This document shows, piece by piece, positions 15,840 to 24,358 of a DNA stretch of 64,000 nucleotides. This DNA is from an uncultured Candidatus Saccharibacteria bacterium (GTDB lineage: Bacteria > Patescibacteriota > Saccharimonadia > Saccharimonadales > Saccharimonadaceae), in NCBI GenBank assembly GCA_947166125.1, contig CAMVCW010000001.1, positions 1 through 64,000 on the forward strand. Direction: 5' to 3'. The translations under genes were made by a program, and so were the position numbers. Numbering within the stretch: position 1 is the stretch's first letter; each line of letters starts with the position of its first letter. The notes beneath the pieces were generated by a model. It did not search any database. It was not told where the DNA came from and saw only the letters and a list, made by a program, of their open reading frames with translations.

Positions 15840-16634
15840 TTATTTGGCGAGGTAGGCGATTTTGGCGTCGCGGCGGGCGTCGTCGTCCTTTTTTGGCAAA
15901 TCTTCGCGAGTGGAATATTCATCAAAAATATTTAGGCAGCCTTTGATGGGACCGTCGTAGATAGGTGGTTTATCATATACACTCCAGAGGATAATACGGT
16001 TTTCTGGTGCGTTCTTGACGTAAAAATCTAAGGCGTGCGAGGTGGCACGGACGAATTCTTCCTCGGTTTCTTTGGTGTGGCGCCAAGCGCGGCCGGCTAA
16101 GAAATGCGCAGTCACGGTGGGAGACACGGCAATCATGAGAAGTAGCATTTGGTAATTGGTAGCTTTCAAAGTTTTCAAGAGCATAGCTTCAATCTCTGGA
16201 TCTAGCAGAGTAACATCCAGAATAACATCATACCCGCCTTTAAGAAGTTCGGTAAGGGTGAGGAATAGCATAATAGTGGCGAATTCGTCTGTCATTTTGC
16301 GAAGGTTAGCATCGCCATAAAAATCTTTAATTTCCTGGTAGTGGGGGTGATATTCTACGAAACGGCGCGCGGCGACTAGGATAGGCTCGTAATCGTTTTT
16401 CTCGCAGTAGGCTTCTACGGCGGGGAGAATTTGAGTGGTTTTACCAGAGCCAGAAAGCCCAGCGATGCGAATAAACTGGCGATTTTTGGTGGCAGCGAGA
16501 GTAAAGTCTGCCAAAGCCTTTTCTATAAGTGCCGGATATTCTACCAAGCCAACCTGCCACTCGGGCTTGACCTGACTAGGCCAATGGGCCTTCATGTACT
16601 CAATAACTTTAATTAAATCTGGATTTTGTTGCAT
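15840..16634 (-). CDS. Zeta-toxin-like P-loop kinase
   Basis: 264 aa. Walker A GLSGSGKTTQ at about residues 59-68, then an aspartate-ending strand (GGYDVILDVTLLDPE) in the Walker B position and an arginine-rich lid (AGRAWRHTKETEEEF). The layout resembles zeta-toxin or related UDP-sugar and nucleoside kinases. No epsilon-type antitoxin is adjacent, so a housekeeping or unknown kinase role is as likely as toxicity. It follows the lipid kinase gene by 8 nt and shares its transcript, ending in a strong terminator. Confidence 0.65.
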   Translation of the reverse strand: MQQNPDLIKVIEYMKAHWPSQVKPEWQVGLVEYPALIEKALADFTLAATKNRQFIRIAGLSGSGKTTQILPAVEAYCEKNDYEPILVAARRFVEYHPHYQEIKDFYGDANLRKMTDEFATIMLFLTLTELLKGGYDVILDVTLLDPEIEAMLLKTLKATNYQMLLLMIAVSPTVTAHFLAGRAWRHTKETEEEFVRATSHALDFYVKNAPENRIILWSVYDKPPIYDGPIKGCLNIFDEYSTREDLPKKDDDARRDAKIAYLAK

Positions 16635-16642
16635 AGTAATCT

Positions 16643-17551
16643 CTATTTATGAATAACTTTAATAAATTTATCACCTTTTTTAATTTCTATAGTTGCGATA
16701 TCTTTGAAGATTTTGTATTCGCCTTCAGCCTGGAGCTCTACGGTGGCAGGATGAGTAAACTCCAAAACGTCGCCCGTGGTAGGCTTGCCTGGAGTACGTA
16801 TAAAGATGGATTTGGTCATAAGCTTGATTAGACGCCAAAGGTTGGTAAGCCGACAGTTTTCGCTGCGGAAAACTTTAGGCTTTAGATAATCATCTCCGCC
16901 CTTCATAACGCGACACATAGACTTGCCACTTAGGGCACAATAATCACTGATTTTCTTGGCGGTTTTTTTGCCATTTAGGGTAAATTCTGGAATAAAGATT
17001 TTCTTGTGGCGGTTTTTAAAATACCAAAACATAAGGTAAAAGTAAGAGCGCCAGGAACTTTTGTGGCCTTTTTGAAGCTTTTTGCGAGTTTTGGGTTCAT
17101 CAAAAAGCTCTACAGCTTCGGCAGTCATACCGATAGTAACATAGCAAGTGGCATAACGGAAAAAATTGCCGTCTACGATAATTTCTAGAGGATAAAGTTT
17201 TTGGGTAGTGGCAGTTTTAGCGAAAATATCCGTTAAAGTCTTGGTGCCAAGCGTGCGCGAAAGATCATTAAAATTGCCGTATGGTAGCACGGCTAAAGTA
17301 GCATCTTTACCAGATTTAATAATGCCATTAGATGCGATAATGCCAGTAGCATCACCGCCGGCGGAAATGACTAGATCGCCATCCTGGATAAGTCGGGAAA
17401 GTTTAGTGACATTAGTTTCGAGATTGGTTTTTTCTACTTCGTATTTACCAATAAGATAACCCTGGAGCTTTTTAGCGGGGGCAAGGACCTCTTTTTCTAC
17501 ATCGATAAAACGTGAAGAGTTGGGATTGTAAACAATAAGTAGGCGTTTCAT
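16643..17551 (-). CDS. Diacylglycerol kinase-family lipid kinase
   Basis: 302 aa of the DagK/YegS/LCB5 family. The nucleotide-binding motif reads SAGGDATG where GGDGT is usual, and LPYGNFNDLSRTLG replaces the usual GTxNDFAR, so both catalytic motifs are present with small changes. The N-terminus (RLLIVYNPNSS) is typical. It would phosphorylate diacylglycerol or a similar lipid at the membrane. It lies in a run of minus-strand genes from dnaG to the zeta-like kinase. Confidence 0.85.
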   Translation of the reverse strand: MKRLLIVYNPNSSRFIDVEKEVLAPAKKLQGYLIGKYEVEKTNLETNVTKLSRLIQDGDLVISAGGDATGIIASNGIIKSGKDATLAVLPYGNFNDLSRTLGTKTLTDIFAKTATTQKLYPLEIIVDGNFFRYATCYVTIGMTAEAVELFDEPKTRKKLQKGHKSSWRSYFYLMFWYFKNRHKKIFIPEFTLNGKKTAKKISDYCALSGKSMCRVMKGGDDYLKPKVFRSENCRLTNLWRLIKLMTKSIFIRTPGKPTTGDVLEFTHPATVELQAEGEYKIFKDIATIEIKKGDKFIKVIHK

Positions 17552-17569
17552 AGTGCTGGCTGAAATTCC

Positions 17570-17953
17570 TTATGAGCCAAAGCTAGGCAAAAGCCATTTA
17601 AGAGCGGCGTAAATTAAGACGTAAGCAACTAGTCCAATGACAATTTCAAACATACGGCGTTTGGCTTTACGGGTTTTTTCTTCACTACCGCCAGCGGTAA
17701 GATATTGAATACCCGTAATGGATATGCCAATTACGCCTAGGATGCCAATGCCAATAGTCATGATATCGACAACAAGCTCAAGGATGCAAGTTATGCTTTC
17801 GCCTTTGCCCCCTTCTTTTCCGGCGCAATCCTTAAGAATAGCCGCGTCAACTGTATCCCCAAAAATAGTTGACTGATTAGCGGCCATAACAGGCGATCCT
17901 AATAAAGATAGACTTAAAATTGATGTCATAACTGCTGCGAATATTTTTTTCAT
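17570..17953 (-). CDS. TrbC/VirB2-like (T4SS-type) pilin
   Basis: 127 aa. A signal peptide with an AMA-like cleavage site (VMAANQ near residue 25) is followed by two hydrophobic helices (LELVVDIMTIGIGILGVIGI and IVIGLVAYVLIYAALKWLL) separated by a short basic loop (GGSEEKTRKAKRRM). This is the arrangement of T4SS-type pilins common in Saccharibacteria. Other T4SS components are not in the window. It lies 7 nt below rpoD and likely shares its transcript. Confidence 0.8.
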   Translation of the reverse strand: MKKIFAAVMTSILSLSLLGSPVMAANQSTIFGDTVDAAILKDCAGKEGGKGESITCILELVVDIMTIGIGILGVIGISITGIQYLTAGGSEEKTRKAKRRMFEIVIGLVAYVLIYAALKWLLPSFGS

Positions 17954-17960
17954 ATGCCTC

Positions 17961-18935
17961 CTACCTTAAATATTCGTGTAATTTTTTAGTGTCTTTGTTC
18001 TTGCGAAGTTTTGCTAAGGCTTTGGCCTCAATCTGACGGATGCGTTCACGGGTAACATCAAATTCATTGCCAACTTCTTCTAGGGTGTGCGGGCGTCCAC
18101 CTCCAATGCCAAAACGTAAGCGAATAATTTTTTGTTCCCTATCGGTCAATGTGGCGATAATTTCAGAAAGCTGCTCTTTTAGTATTTGATTGGCAGCAGA
18201 ATCTTCGGGCGAAGCACGCTCTTCATCCTCTACAAAATCACCAAGTACAGAATCTTCGTCGTCACCATCCTTGCCAACGGAGGCATCAAGCGATGCAATG
18301 TCTTGCTTAATTCGCATCACATAATCGATTTTTTCCGGTTCCATATCCAGCTCTTTAGCGATTTCTTCGTTGGTAGGTTCGCGGTTTAGTTCTGAAGTAA
18401 GTTTACGAGTAGTACGCAATACTTTGTTGATAGTCTCTACCATATGGACGGGAATACGGATAGTCCGAGCCTGATCGGCAATAGCGCGAGTAATAGCCTG
18501 ACGTACCCACCAGGTGGCATAAGTAGAAAATTTAAAGCCTTTGTCTGGGTCAAATTTTTCTACAGCCCTCAAAAGACCAGTGTTTCCCTCCTGGATAAGA
18601 TCAAGGAAATCTAGACCGCGGCCACCATAACGCTTGGCGATAGAAACCACGAGACGCATGTTGGACTCTACCATTTTGTCTTTGGCTTTTTTATCGCCTT
18701 TGACGATGCGTTGGGCAAGATCTGCCTCTTCTTCTGGAGTAAGTAGCGGGATTTTACCAATTTCACGAAGATAAAGCCGTACGGAATCATCTGCAAAAGC
18801 ATCGACGTTTTCGGCAGTGATAGCCAACTCTTCATCAGAGAGTTCTTCTTCGTTTTCAAGATCGCCAGTTTCTGGCTCGTCTAAGTCTATTGGTAAATCT
18901 TTTGCGTTCAAAATATTGTCTTTTTTAGAGCTCAT
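17961..18935 (-). CDS. rpoD: Primary sigma factor (SigA/RpoD)
   Basis: 324 aa. An acidic N-terminus is followed by region 1.2 ([15 protein letters not shown]), region 2 ([29 protein letters not shown] with [14 protein letters not shown]), region 3 and region 4 ([20 protein letters not shown]), all intact. It lacks the long non-conserved insert of proteobacterial RpoD. It would recognise TTGACA/TATAAT promoters, consistent with those seen here. The order dnaG-rpoD is the classic macromolecular-synthesis pairing, here with 21 nt between the genes. Confidence 0.96.
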   Translation of the reverse strand: MSSKKDNILNAKDLPIDLDEPETGDLENEEELSDEELAITAENVDAFADDSVRLYLREIGKIPLLTPEEEADLAQRIVKGDKKAKDKMVESNMRLVVSIAKRYGGRGLDFLDLIQEGNTGLLRAVEKFDPDKGFKFSTYATWWVRQAITRAIADQARTIRIPVHMVETINKVLRTTRKLTSELNREPTNEEIAKELDMEPEKIDYVMRIKQDIASLDASVGKDGDDEDSVLGDFVEDEERASPEDSAANQILKEQLSEIIATLTDREQKIIRLRFGIGGGRPHTLEEVGNEFDVTRERIRQIEAKALAKLRKNKDTKKLHEYLR

Positions 18936-18956
18936 TGCACTAAGTATAATCTAATT

Positions 18957-20588
18957 TTAGAGTTTTTGCAAGTTTCTTATCTCACGCAAAACTTTTTCAT
19001 ACTCTTCGTCATTCTCATCTAGCTCATCTAGCTTTTTGCTCAGTTCTTTAATTTTTTGTTTTTTGACTTCTTCCCTATAGCGGTCTAAAAGTTCTTTGGC
19101 CTCGCAGTCATAATCTGCGTTTTCGGAGAGCTGGTGTTCAGAATTAAAAATTAATTCCAACTCAGCCAAGCGAGTATCGTCTTCTGGGATCTCTAGTGGG
19201 ATCTGGACCTTGCTAACTCCGCCAAAAATCTTGAGAGCCAGCAAGCTATTCTCCAGTTTTTTGATAGTGTCACTTTTAATTTCGGTTTTGGGTTTTTTGA
19301 GATATTTCTTACCAGACTGTTCTAATTTTTTGCTCAGTCTTTCGCCCTTTTCGCGAAGCACGGCCACGTCTACATCCAACTTTTTGGCAACTTTTTCTTC
19401 GTAGCTGGCGCGCTCTATTTCGTCTTTAACGTAATCCAATAACTTTAAAGCTACATCGGAATATTTGCGTTTACCGGGAGCAGAACTCAAATCTACGGTT
19501 TCTTCGTATTTTTTAAGTAGCCAATCTACCGCGGGTACGCTTTTATTTACTGCGGCTTGCCACAACTTAGGATCTTTTTGAATGAGCTCATCTGGGTCTT
19601 TGGCACCGTGATAATCAGAGATCACTGTTAGATCTATTCCTAAATCGCCGGCCAGCATGATGGCGCGCTCTGTAGCTTTAATTCCGGCAGCATCACCATC
19701 GTAAGCTAGACGAATATCGGAAGTAAGATTAGAAAGAGCTTTTAAATGTTGTTCGGTCATGGCGGTACCAGAAGTAGCTACAGCCTCCTTTACACCGGCT
19801 TGGTGACTAGAAATCACGTCCATGTTCCCTTCCACTATCACTACAAAACCATTGCGACGAATCGACTCTTTGGCCTGATATAAGCCAAAAATAAAACGAG
19901 ACTTATTAAAAAGCAAAGTTTCCGGCGTGTTTAGATACTTGGGTTCACCCTTACCGAGGATACGGGCAGTATAGCCAATTACATTACCGGTAGTATCTAT
20001 AAACGGCACCATCATGCGATCGCGGAACATATCGGATTTGAAACGATTCAAAAGCCCTGCTGTGTCTAGTTCTTCCTCTGAGAAGCCGCGTTTTTTAAGC
20101 GCCGTGATTAAAGCCTTACCGCTAGCAGGAGAATAACCAATCTTGAACTCTTCTACGGTCCTACGATTAAGGTTGCGTTGATAAAATACGTATTCGCAAA
20201 CATTTTTGCTGCGCACCAGGCAAGCTTGATAATATTTGGTAGCCAGCGCTAAAGCTTCGCGGGCACGGGCTTTTTTGCGAGAAACTTGCGGATCGCCGCC
20301 GCGATATTTGGCAAGATCTACGCCGGCTTGCGCAGCGAGTTTCTCTAATGCCTCACGAAAACCAATACCTTCTACCTCCATGATAAAAGTGAAGATGTCG
20401 CCACCTTTATTGGCGGAAAAATCGTGCCAGATCCCCTTTTCCGGCGAAACCATGAAGCTAGGAGTTTTATCCACTCCCCAAGGAGAACGACCTTTTAAAG
20501 TTCGGCCGGCCCGCTTTAGCTCCACATACTGCCCCACTACATCTTCCACCGCCAGTCGGGATTTTATCTCCTCCTTAGCATCGTTCAT
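18957..20588 (-). CDS. dnaG: DNA primase lacking the zinc-binding residues
   Basis: 543 aa. The fold of the N-terminal CHC2 domain is kept (KTPSFMVSPEKG, GGDIFTFIMEVEG), but the four zinc ligands of DnaG (Cys, His, Cys, Cys) are Ser35, Gly38, Asp56 and Ala59. The TOPRIM domain is intact (VEGNMDVISS, YDGDAAG). The C-terminal part is short and coiled. It makes primers at the replication fork; zinc-free template recognition is an inference. A TATAAT at 20597-20602 ends 8 nt before the ATG, so translation is probably leaderless. rpoD follows. Confidence 0.93.
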   Translation of the reverse strand: MNDAKEEIKSRLAVEDVVGQYVELKRAGRTLKGRSPWGVDKTPSFMVSPEKGIWHDFSANKGGDIFTFIMEVEGIGFREALEKLAAQAGVDLAKYRGGDPQVSRKKARAREALALATKYYQACLVRSKNVCEYVFYQRNLNRRTVEEFKIGYSPASGKALITALKKRGFSEEELDTAGLLNRFKSDMFRDRMMVPFIDTTGNVIGYTARILGKGEPKYLNTPETLLFNKSRFIFGLYQAKESIRRNGFVVIVEGNMDVISSHQAGVKEAVATSGTAMTEQHLKALSNLTSDIRLAYDGDAAGIKATERAIMLAGDLGIDLTVISDYHGAKDPDELIQKDPKLWQAAVNKSVPAVDWLLKKYEETVDLSSAPGKRKYSDVALKLLDYVKDEIERASYEEKVAKKLDVDVAVLREKGERLSKKLEQSGKKYLKKPKTEIKSDTIKKLENSLLALKIFGGVSKVQIPLEIPEDDTRLAELELIFNSEHQLSENADYDCEAKELLDRYREEVKKQKIKELSKKLDELDENDEEYEKVLREIRNLQKL

Positions 20589-20592
20589 ATGC

Positions 20593-20602
20593 TATAATTA
20601 TA
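20593..20602. promoter_or_regulatory. Overlapping divergent -10 boxes for dnaG and the gene at 20607
   Basis: TATAAT (plus, 20593-20598) and TATAAT (minus, 20597-20602) overlap by 2 bp. Each ends 8 nt from its start codon. Only 18 bp separate the two ATGs, so the promoters cannot both be occupied at once. Confidence 0.6.
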
Positions 20603-20606
20603 TCAT

Positions 20607-21224
20607 ATGGATAGACAAGAATATCTGAACCAGATTTCTATGAAAAATCAGCCAGTTAAAAAGTCTAAATTGAGCGGTATTTTTGGTTCTAAATTTTTCT
20701 GGGTAGGTGTGATTGGTGTGGCTGTTTTTGTTTTTATTATGATTCTTGGTGGGATTTTAGGCGGTGCGCGTGGTAGCGATAAAGACCGTCTATTTGCCCT
20801 GATTTTACACATTGATAACACTTCAGAAATAATCAGCGAATACCAGCCAAACATAAAATCTTCAGATTTACGCTCTTATAGTGCATCTCTTAGTGGAATC
20901 TTGTCTAACACTAACAAGGATCTAACAGAATACGCCACAGCTAAGTATAATTTTAAAGCTAAAGACGTCAAACAAAATATCATAGAAGAAGAGACTACCG
21001 CTAAAGACGCTTTGAAAGATGAGTTTTTTGAGGCAAAGATTAATGGCGTGCTGGATAGAATTTATGCGCATAAGATGGCATACGAGATTTCACTGATGGC
21101 CAATACTGAAGCGCAGCTTTTAAAATCTACCAGCAATGACACACTAAAAGAAATGTTGACCACGTCGTATAATAGTTTAGATAATTTATACGATAAATTT
21201 AATGATTTTTCGGAAACTAAATAA
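20607..21224 (+). CDS. Membrane-anchored helical protein, unknown
   Basis: 205 aa. A basic cytosolic N-terminus (QPVKKSKLSG) and one transmembrane helix at about residues 30-52 (FFWVGVIGVAVFVFIMILGGI) are followed by an outside domain of about 150 residues predicted to be helical, with many Lys, Glu, Ser and Asn. No known motif. It is divergent from dnaG and followed 15 nt later by mscL, with an AGAAAGGA ribosome site between, so the two are probably co-transcribed. Confidence 0.65.
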   Translation: MDRQEYLNQISMKNQPVKKSKLSGIFGSKFFWVGVIGVAVFVFIMILGGILGGARGSDKDRLFALILHIDNTSEIISEYQPNIKSSDLRSYSASLSGILSNTNKDLTEYATAKYNFKAKDVKQNIIEEETTAKDALKDEFFEAKINGVLDRIYAHKMAYEISLMANTEAQLLKSTSNDTLKEMLTTSYNSLDNLYDKFNDFSETK

Positions 21225-21239
21225 AGAAAGGAAAATAAT

Positions 21240-21647
21240 ATGGCAAAGTCCGAAGAAGCAGCCAAAATTCAAGAAAAACAAGGTTTAAAGGAAGAATTTA
21301 TCGAATTTATTAATCGTGGTTCGATGATAGATCTCGCCGTAGGTGTGGCCGTGGGTGGTGCGTTTACCGCGATTGTTAATTCCCTAGTAAACGATATCGT
21401 AATGCCTATAGTAGGGTTAATAGTTGGTGGTGTAGATTTCACTAATTTGGCTATCCGGGTGCCGAATTTCTTTGGCACCGGCGATGAAGCGGTGATTGCA
21501 TACGGCAATTTCATCCAAAATGTAGTGCAATTTTTAGTAATCGCCTGGGTAATCTTTATGGTAATTAAGGCGATGAACCGATTAAACCGTCGGCGCGATG
21601 CACGCAAAGCCGCCAAAGAAGCAAAAGCCACCGAGAAGAAAAAATAG
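21240..21647 (+). CDS. mscL: Large-conductance mechanosensitive channel
   Basis: 135 aa. The first helix ([24 protein letters not shown]) with its glycine-rich pore lining, the following [15 protein letters not shown], the second helix ([20 protein letters not shown]) and a basic cytosolic tail are all typical of MscL. It opens under membrane tension to release solutes. Ribosome site AAGGAAAAT precedes the ATG. A strong bidirectional terminator follows. Confidence 0.95.
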   Translation: MAKSEEAAKIQEKQGLKEEFIEFINRGSMIDLAVGVAVGGAFTAIVNSLVNDIVMPIVGLIVGGVDFTNLAIRVPNFFGTGDEAVIAYGNFIQNVVQFLVIAWVIFMVIKAMNRLNRRRDARKAAKEAKATEKKK

Positions 21648-21660
21648 TTTATTTGCATAT

Positions 21661-21690
21661 AAAATCCCCCAGTGGTGGCTGGGGGATTTT
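21661..21690. terminator. Bidirectional terminator between mscL and FISUMP gene 2
   Basis: Perfect 12-bp arms AAAATCCCCCAG/CTGGGGGATTTT with a 6-nt loop. T-runs appear on both strands, serving the two convergent genes. Confidence 0.92.
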
Positions 21691-21697
21691 TGCGAAG

Positions 21698-23332
21698 TTA
21701 GCGGGCGAGACAGCGGACCGAAAAACCGTAGTCTTTTCGACTAGGGTCTGATGGCCAAACACCACCGCTATTAAATACTAATCGGGATGCGCTAAGCTCT
21801 TGATTGATTGTGCTAGACCAATAATAGCCTATACTCATTGAATATGATAAGGTTATGATATTAATGTATCCCGATCGCACAAAAGACACTGGCATGCTTC
21901 TTATGGCCGTAATGTTTTCTGGTTTTATATCATAAGTTGTAATAAGATCTTTAAAATCGTTTGTAGATGTTTTTGGCAATCTCCACCCCTTAGGACACAC
22001 AGAATCCGGCGCATCCCCACTCATTATTTCACTCGTATCATTACTCCCCACTGCAACACTCCAGTTATAATAATTCCCGGCATGATAATGCGCACAATCA
22101 TTATGTCCTGCTACTGTGCATTCTTGTAATGAATTATACTTAATATCATTTTCTTCTGTTCCTGACGTATAGTAATATATATCTCCAGGATTAGCGGAAT
22201 ATGGTTCTGTATTACTATTAACCCATCCTGGTACTTGGTTGGTATTAGCTCCATCAAAGTCAATAGTAGAGTGGCTAGGTTTCCAAGTGGCATTTTCATC
22301 TACAGTGCTACCATCTTCTGTACTCCACCCTAAATCCGTATCCCAGTGAGTATAGGTTCTATTACTATCTAGATCTAAATCTAAGTTCTGTGTCATCCAA
22401 CAATGATTATCTGCTAGTTTAGATATCCAGTATAGTTTGTTATCTCTTATATCTAATACTTGTAATTGTGCTCCTATAGCTTCTGTCTTTTCACATATAG
22501 TAGATGTCATATCCTGCATAGTATAGTAACCGTTAATCATAGTCTTACCCTCACTCGCATAGGCTTCACTTAGAGTAATGGATGTAGGTTTAGTGGTAGC
22601 ATAAAAGTTAATGGTTCCAGTATAGACTCCGGAGGGTTGGGCATTGCTGGCTTTAGCTGCTATCTTGAAACCTATATTATTAGAAACGTTACTGCTAGTA
22701 TCCAACAATATAGCATTATTACTATTAGCCAGACCATTATAATTAGACCAAGTGGTACTATTATCCAGTGAAGTAGAGTAGCCCCAAATATTAGTGTCTT
22801 CACCGTCATCTAAACTAGATAAGTCTGCATTAGTAGCTATACTACTAAATACACTAGTATTATTAGTATGAGTTAGATTACTATTGTTGTGAATATCATC
22901 GCCTATATTAGCAGATAGTGTATACCCATACGCTGCATTAGTAGCAACACTTACATTAATACTATTACTATCTTCTATACTACCAGGAACTAGATTAGGA
23001 ATAACTAAGTCATTAGAACTAAGGCTAATAGACAATGTAGGATTAAAGGTAAACCCTATACCTACATTACTAGAATAGTCTAAGGCAGAGACATTGGAAT
23101 TATTAAATATATTAGAAGAACATAATGTCATGTTTGTAAAACTTAACATTATGATTAATGAAGCTAAGGTTATGTTTTTAAATCTTAAGGTTAAGATTTT
23201 TTCCTTATCTGTTAAATGGCTTGTTATGTTTCTATAAAACGATATTAAGTTCTTAAGATTAAATGTTAAGAATTTATACTTCAATGTTATGTTTCTAATA
23301 TTGAATTTTATGTTATTTTTATTATTCCGCAT
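21698..23332 (-). CDS. FISUMP-domain surface protein 2
   Basis: 544 aa from the ATG at 23332 (MRNNKNN); the open frame continues 150 nt upstream but there it runs through the structured leader. GGAAGG lies 11 nt before this ATG. A long basic N-terminus has four RNIT/KNIT-like repeats and contains a hydrophobic helix (LASLIIMLSF). A beta-rich region (VATNAAYGYTLSANI, QPSGVYTGTINFYA) precedes the C-terminal Fib_succ_major domain (MQDMTSTIC, DNHCWMTQNLDLD, CPKGWRLP, FSVRCLAR). The N-terminal half differs from the other two copies. Confidence 0.87.
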   Translation of the reverse strand: MRNNKNNIKFNIRNITLKYKFLTFNLKNLISFYRNITSHLTDKEKILTLRFKNITLASLIIMLSFTNMTLCSSNIFNNSNVSALDYSSNVGIGFTFNPTLSISLSSNDLVIPNLVPGSIEDSNSINVSVATNAAYGYTLSANIGDDIHNNSNLTHTNNTSVFSSIATNADLSSLDDGEDTNIWGYSTSLDNSTTWSNYNGLANSNNAILLDTSSNVSNNIGFKIAAKASNAQPSGVYTGTINFYATTKPTSITLSEAYASEGKTMINGYYTMQDMTSTICEKTEAIGAQLQVLDIRDNKLYWISKLADNHCWMTQNLDLDLDSNRTYTHWDTDLGWSTEDGSTVDENATWKPSHSTIDFDGANTNQVPGWVNSNTEPYSANPGDIYYYTSGTEENDIKYNSLQECTVAGHNDCAHYHAGNYYNWSVAVGSNDTSEIMSGDAPDSVCPKGWRLPKTSTNDFKDLITTYDIKPENITAIRSMPVSFVRSGYINIITLSYSMSIGYYWSSTINQELSASRLVFNSGGVWPSDPSRKDYGFSVRCLAR

Positions 23333-23372
23333 CCTATATATACCTTCCGCCTTAATTAAGGTTTTAATTCGG

Positions 23373-23544
23373 TTGCGGTGCCATCTTTGTAATATATGAA
23401 AAGGCGTATACAAAAATGGCACCGCAAGGTTGCTATAGTCCAACGATAGTTTCACCAATCGAAAGACACCTCGCGATGCCATTAAATTTGGCGAAACAAT
23501 CGTTCTATTAAAAATAATCGTTGAACTATAGCAACTTAATTATA
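23373..23544 (-). promoter_or_regulatory. Structured leader of FISUMP gene 2, copy 3
   Basis: TATAAT (23539-23544), A (23517-23534), B (23469-23480), A' (23430-23447), B' (23418-23429) with T-run, B'' (23373-23391). Helix A differs at most positions from copies 1 and 2 but still pairs 18 of 18 with one wobble. B has two substitutions, both giving G.U pairs with the unchanged B'. B'' matches B' and its T-run over 19 nt with one mismatch, forming a stem that competes with B-B'. Confidence 0.87.
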
Positions 23545-23570
23545 GCATTTTTGTGGCAAAAGCAAAATAC

Positions 23571-23858
23571 TTAGGAAGTAATATTGTAGCTGAGGCGGAC
23601 AAGGTCGGCAAGCTCAATTTCTGAAAGTTGGCCGGCAAGAACGATTTCGATACCACCGCGGCCAAAATAACGGGATTCCATCACGCTTTCGTACTTCCCT
23701 TTCAGGAGGTCGCTTAGTTTTTGGTCGCAGCGGACTTCTATGGTGTTGCGGTGCAACACCAAAAACGTGCGGCCATTTTTAAGATACAGTTCGCGGTCTT
23801 TTTCTTTCTGAATAGTGAATTCGCCTAGGCCGCTTATTTTAGAAACGTCAAATACCAT
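23571..23858 (-). CDS. MmcQ/YjbR-like small protein
   Basis: 95 aa. The pattern of a lysine-containing nutrient-fold-like N-terminus and the C-terminal SEIELADLVRLSYNI resembles the MmcQ/YjbR family, small proteins of unknown role with a cystatin-like DNA-binding-type fold. It overlaps the end of orn by 25 nt, so it is the last gene of argS-orn-this. The likeness is modest. Confidence 0.55.
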   Translation of the reverse strand: MVFDVSKISGLGEFTIQKEKDRELYLKNGRTFLVLHRNTIEVRCDQKLSDLLKGKYESVMESRYFGRGGIEIVLAGQLSEIELADLVRLSYNITS

Positions 23859-24358
23859 TTTAGCTCCTCTATACTGCCATTAATATCGTCTAAAGCACGA
23901 TGATTTTCCGGCTTAGTGAATTTTTTGTTCAAAGCGTTTTCGAAATAAATTTTCCAAGCAGAAACGTCCAACATGCGATAGTGTAACTTCTTATCCAGCT
24001 CTGGCATTTCGTGTTCGATAAACTTGCGGTCTTGGTGAATAGAATTGCCAGCGAGGTAAATCGTTTTGCCGAAATATTTATCTATAAAATCTATCAGTTC
24101 TTTTTCTACTTCTGCTGCGGGTTTGCCGTCTTTGTTTTGCGCCATTAAACTATCGCGCGATTTACTGTTTTTCTCCCAGAAATCACCCACCATGCGGGAT
24201 TTCATTAGATTTTCATCCACCTTAACTACAGCTTCGTATTTGGCAATTTCGTTTAATTCCATATCTGTAGCGATGGCGGCGACTTCTAAGATTTTGTCTT
24301 TGTCCGGCTCTAGACCGGTCATTTCTAAATCTACCCATAAAAGTTTAGCTTTTTTCAT
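23834..24358 (-). CDS. orn: Oligoribonuclease
   Basis: 174 aa, DEDDh exonuclease that degrades 2-5 nt RNAs to mononucleotides. Motifs: ExoI WVDLEMTGL, ExoII AGNSIHQDRKF, ExoIII HRALDDI. The start codon shares one base with the argS stop (TAATG), so translation is coupled. An intact Orn together with a degenerate NrnA-like protein at 3509 suggests Orn does the nano-RNA work here. Confidence 0.95.
   Translation of the reverse strand: MKKAKLLWVDLEMTGLEPDKDKILEVAAIATDMELNEIAKYEAVVKVDENLMKSRMVGDFWEKNSKSRDSLMAQNKDGKPAAEVEKELIDFIDKYFGKTIYLAGNSIHQDRKFIEHEMPELDKKLHYRMLDVSAWKIYFENALNKKFTKPENHRALDDINGSIEELKWYLTFLK

Noticed and set aside
23333-23482. Longer N-terminus of FISUMP protein 2
   Set aside because: The extra 50 codons run through the structured leader; an ATG with upstream GGAAGG exists at 23332.
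13871-23544. CRISPR array or tandem repeats suggested by the recurring ATGGCACCGCAAGG
   Set aside because: The motif occurs once or twice per FISUMP leader, kilobases apart, with no regular spacing or spacers.
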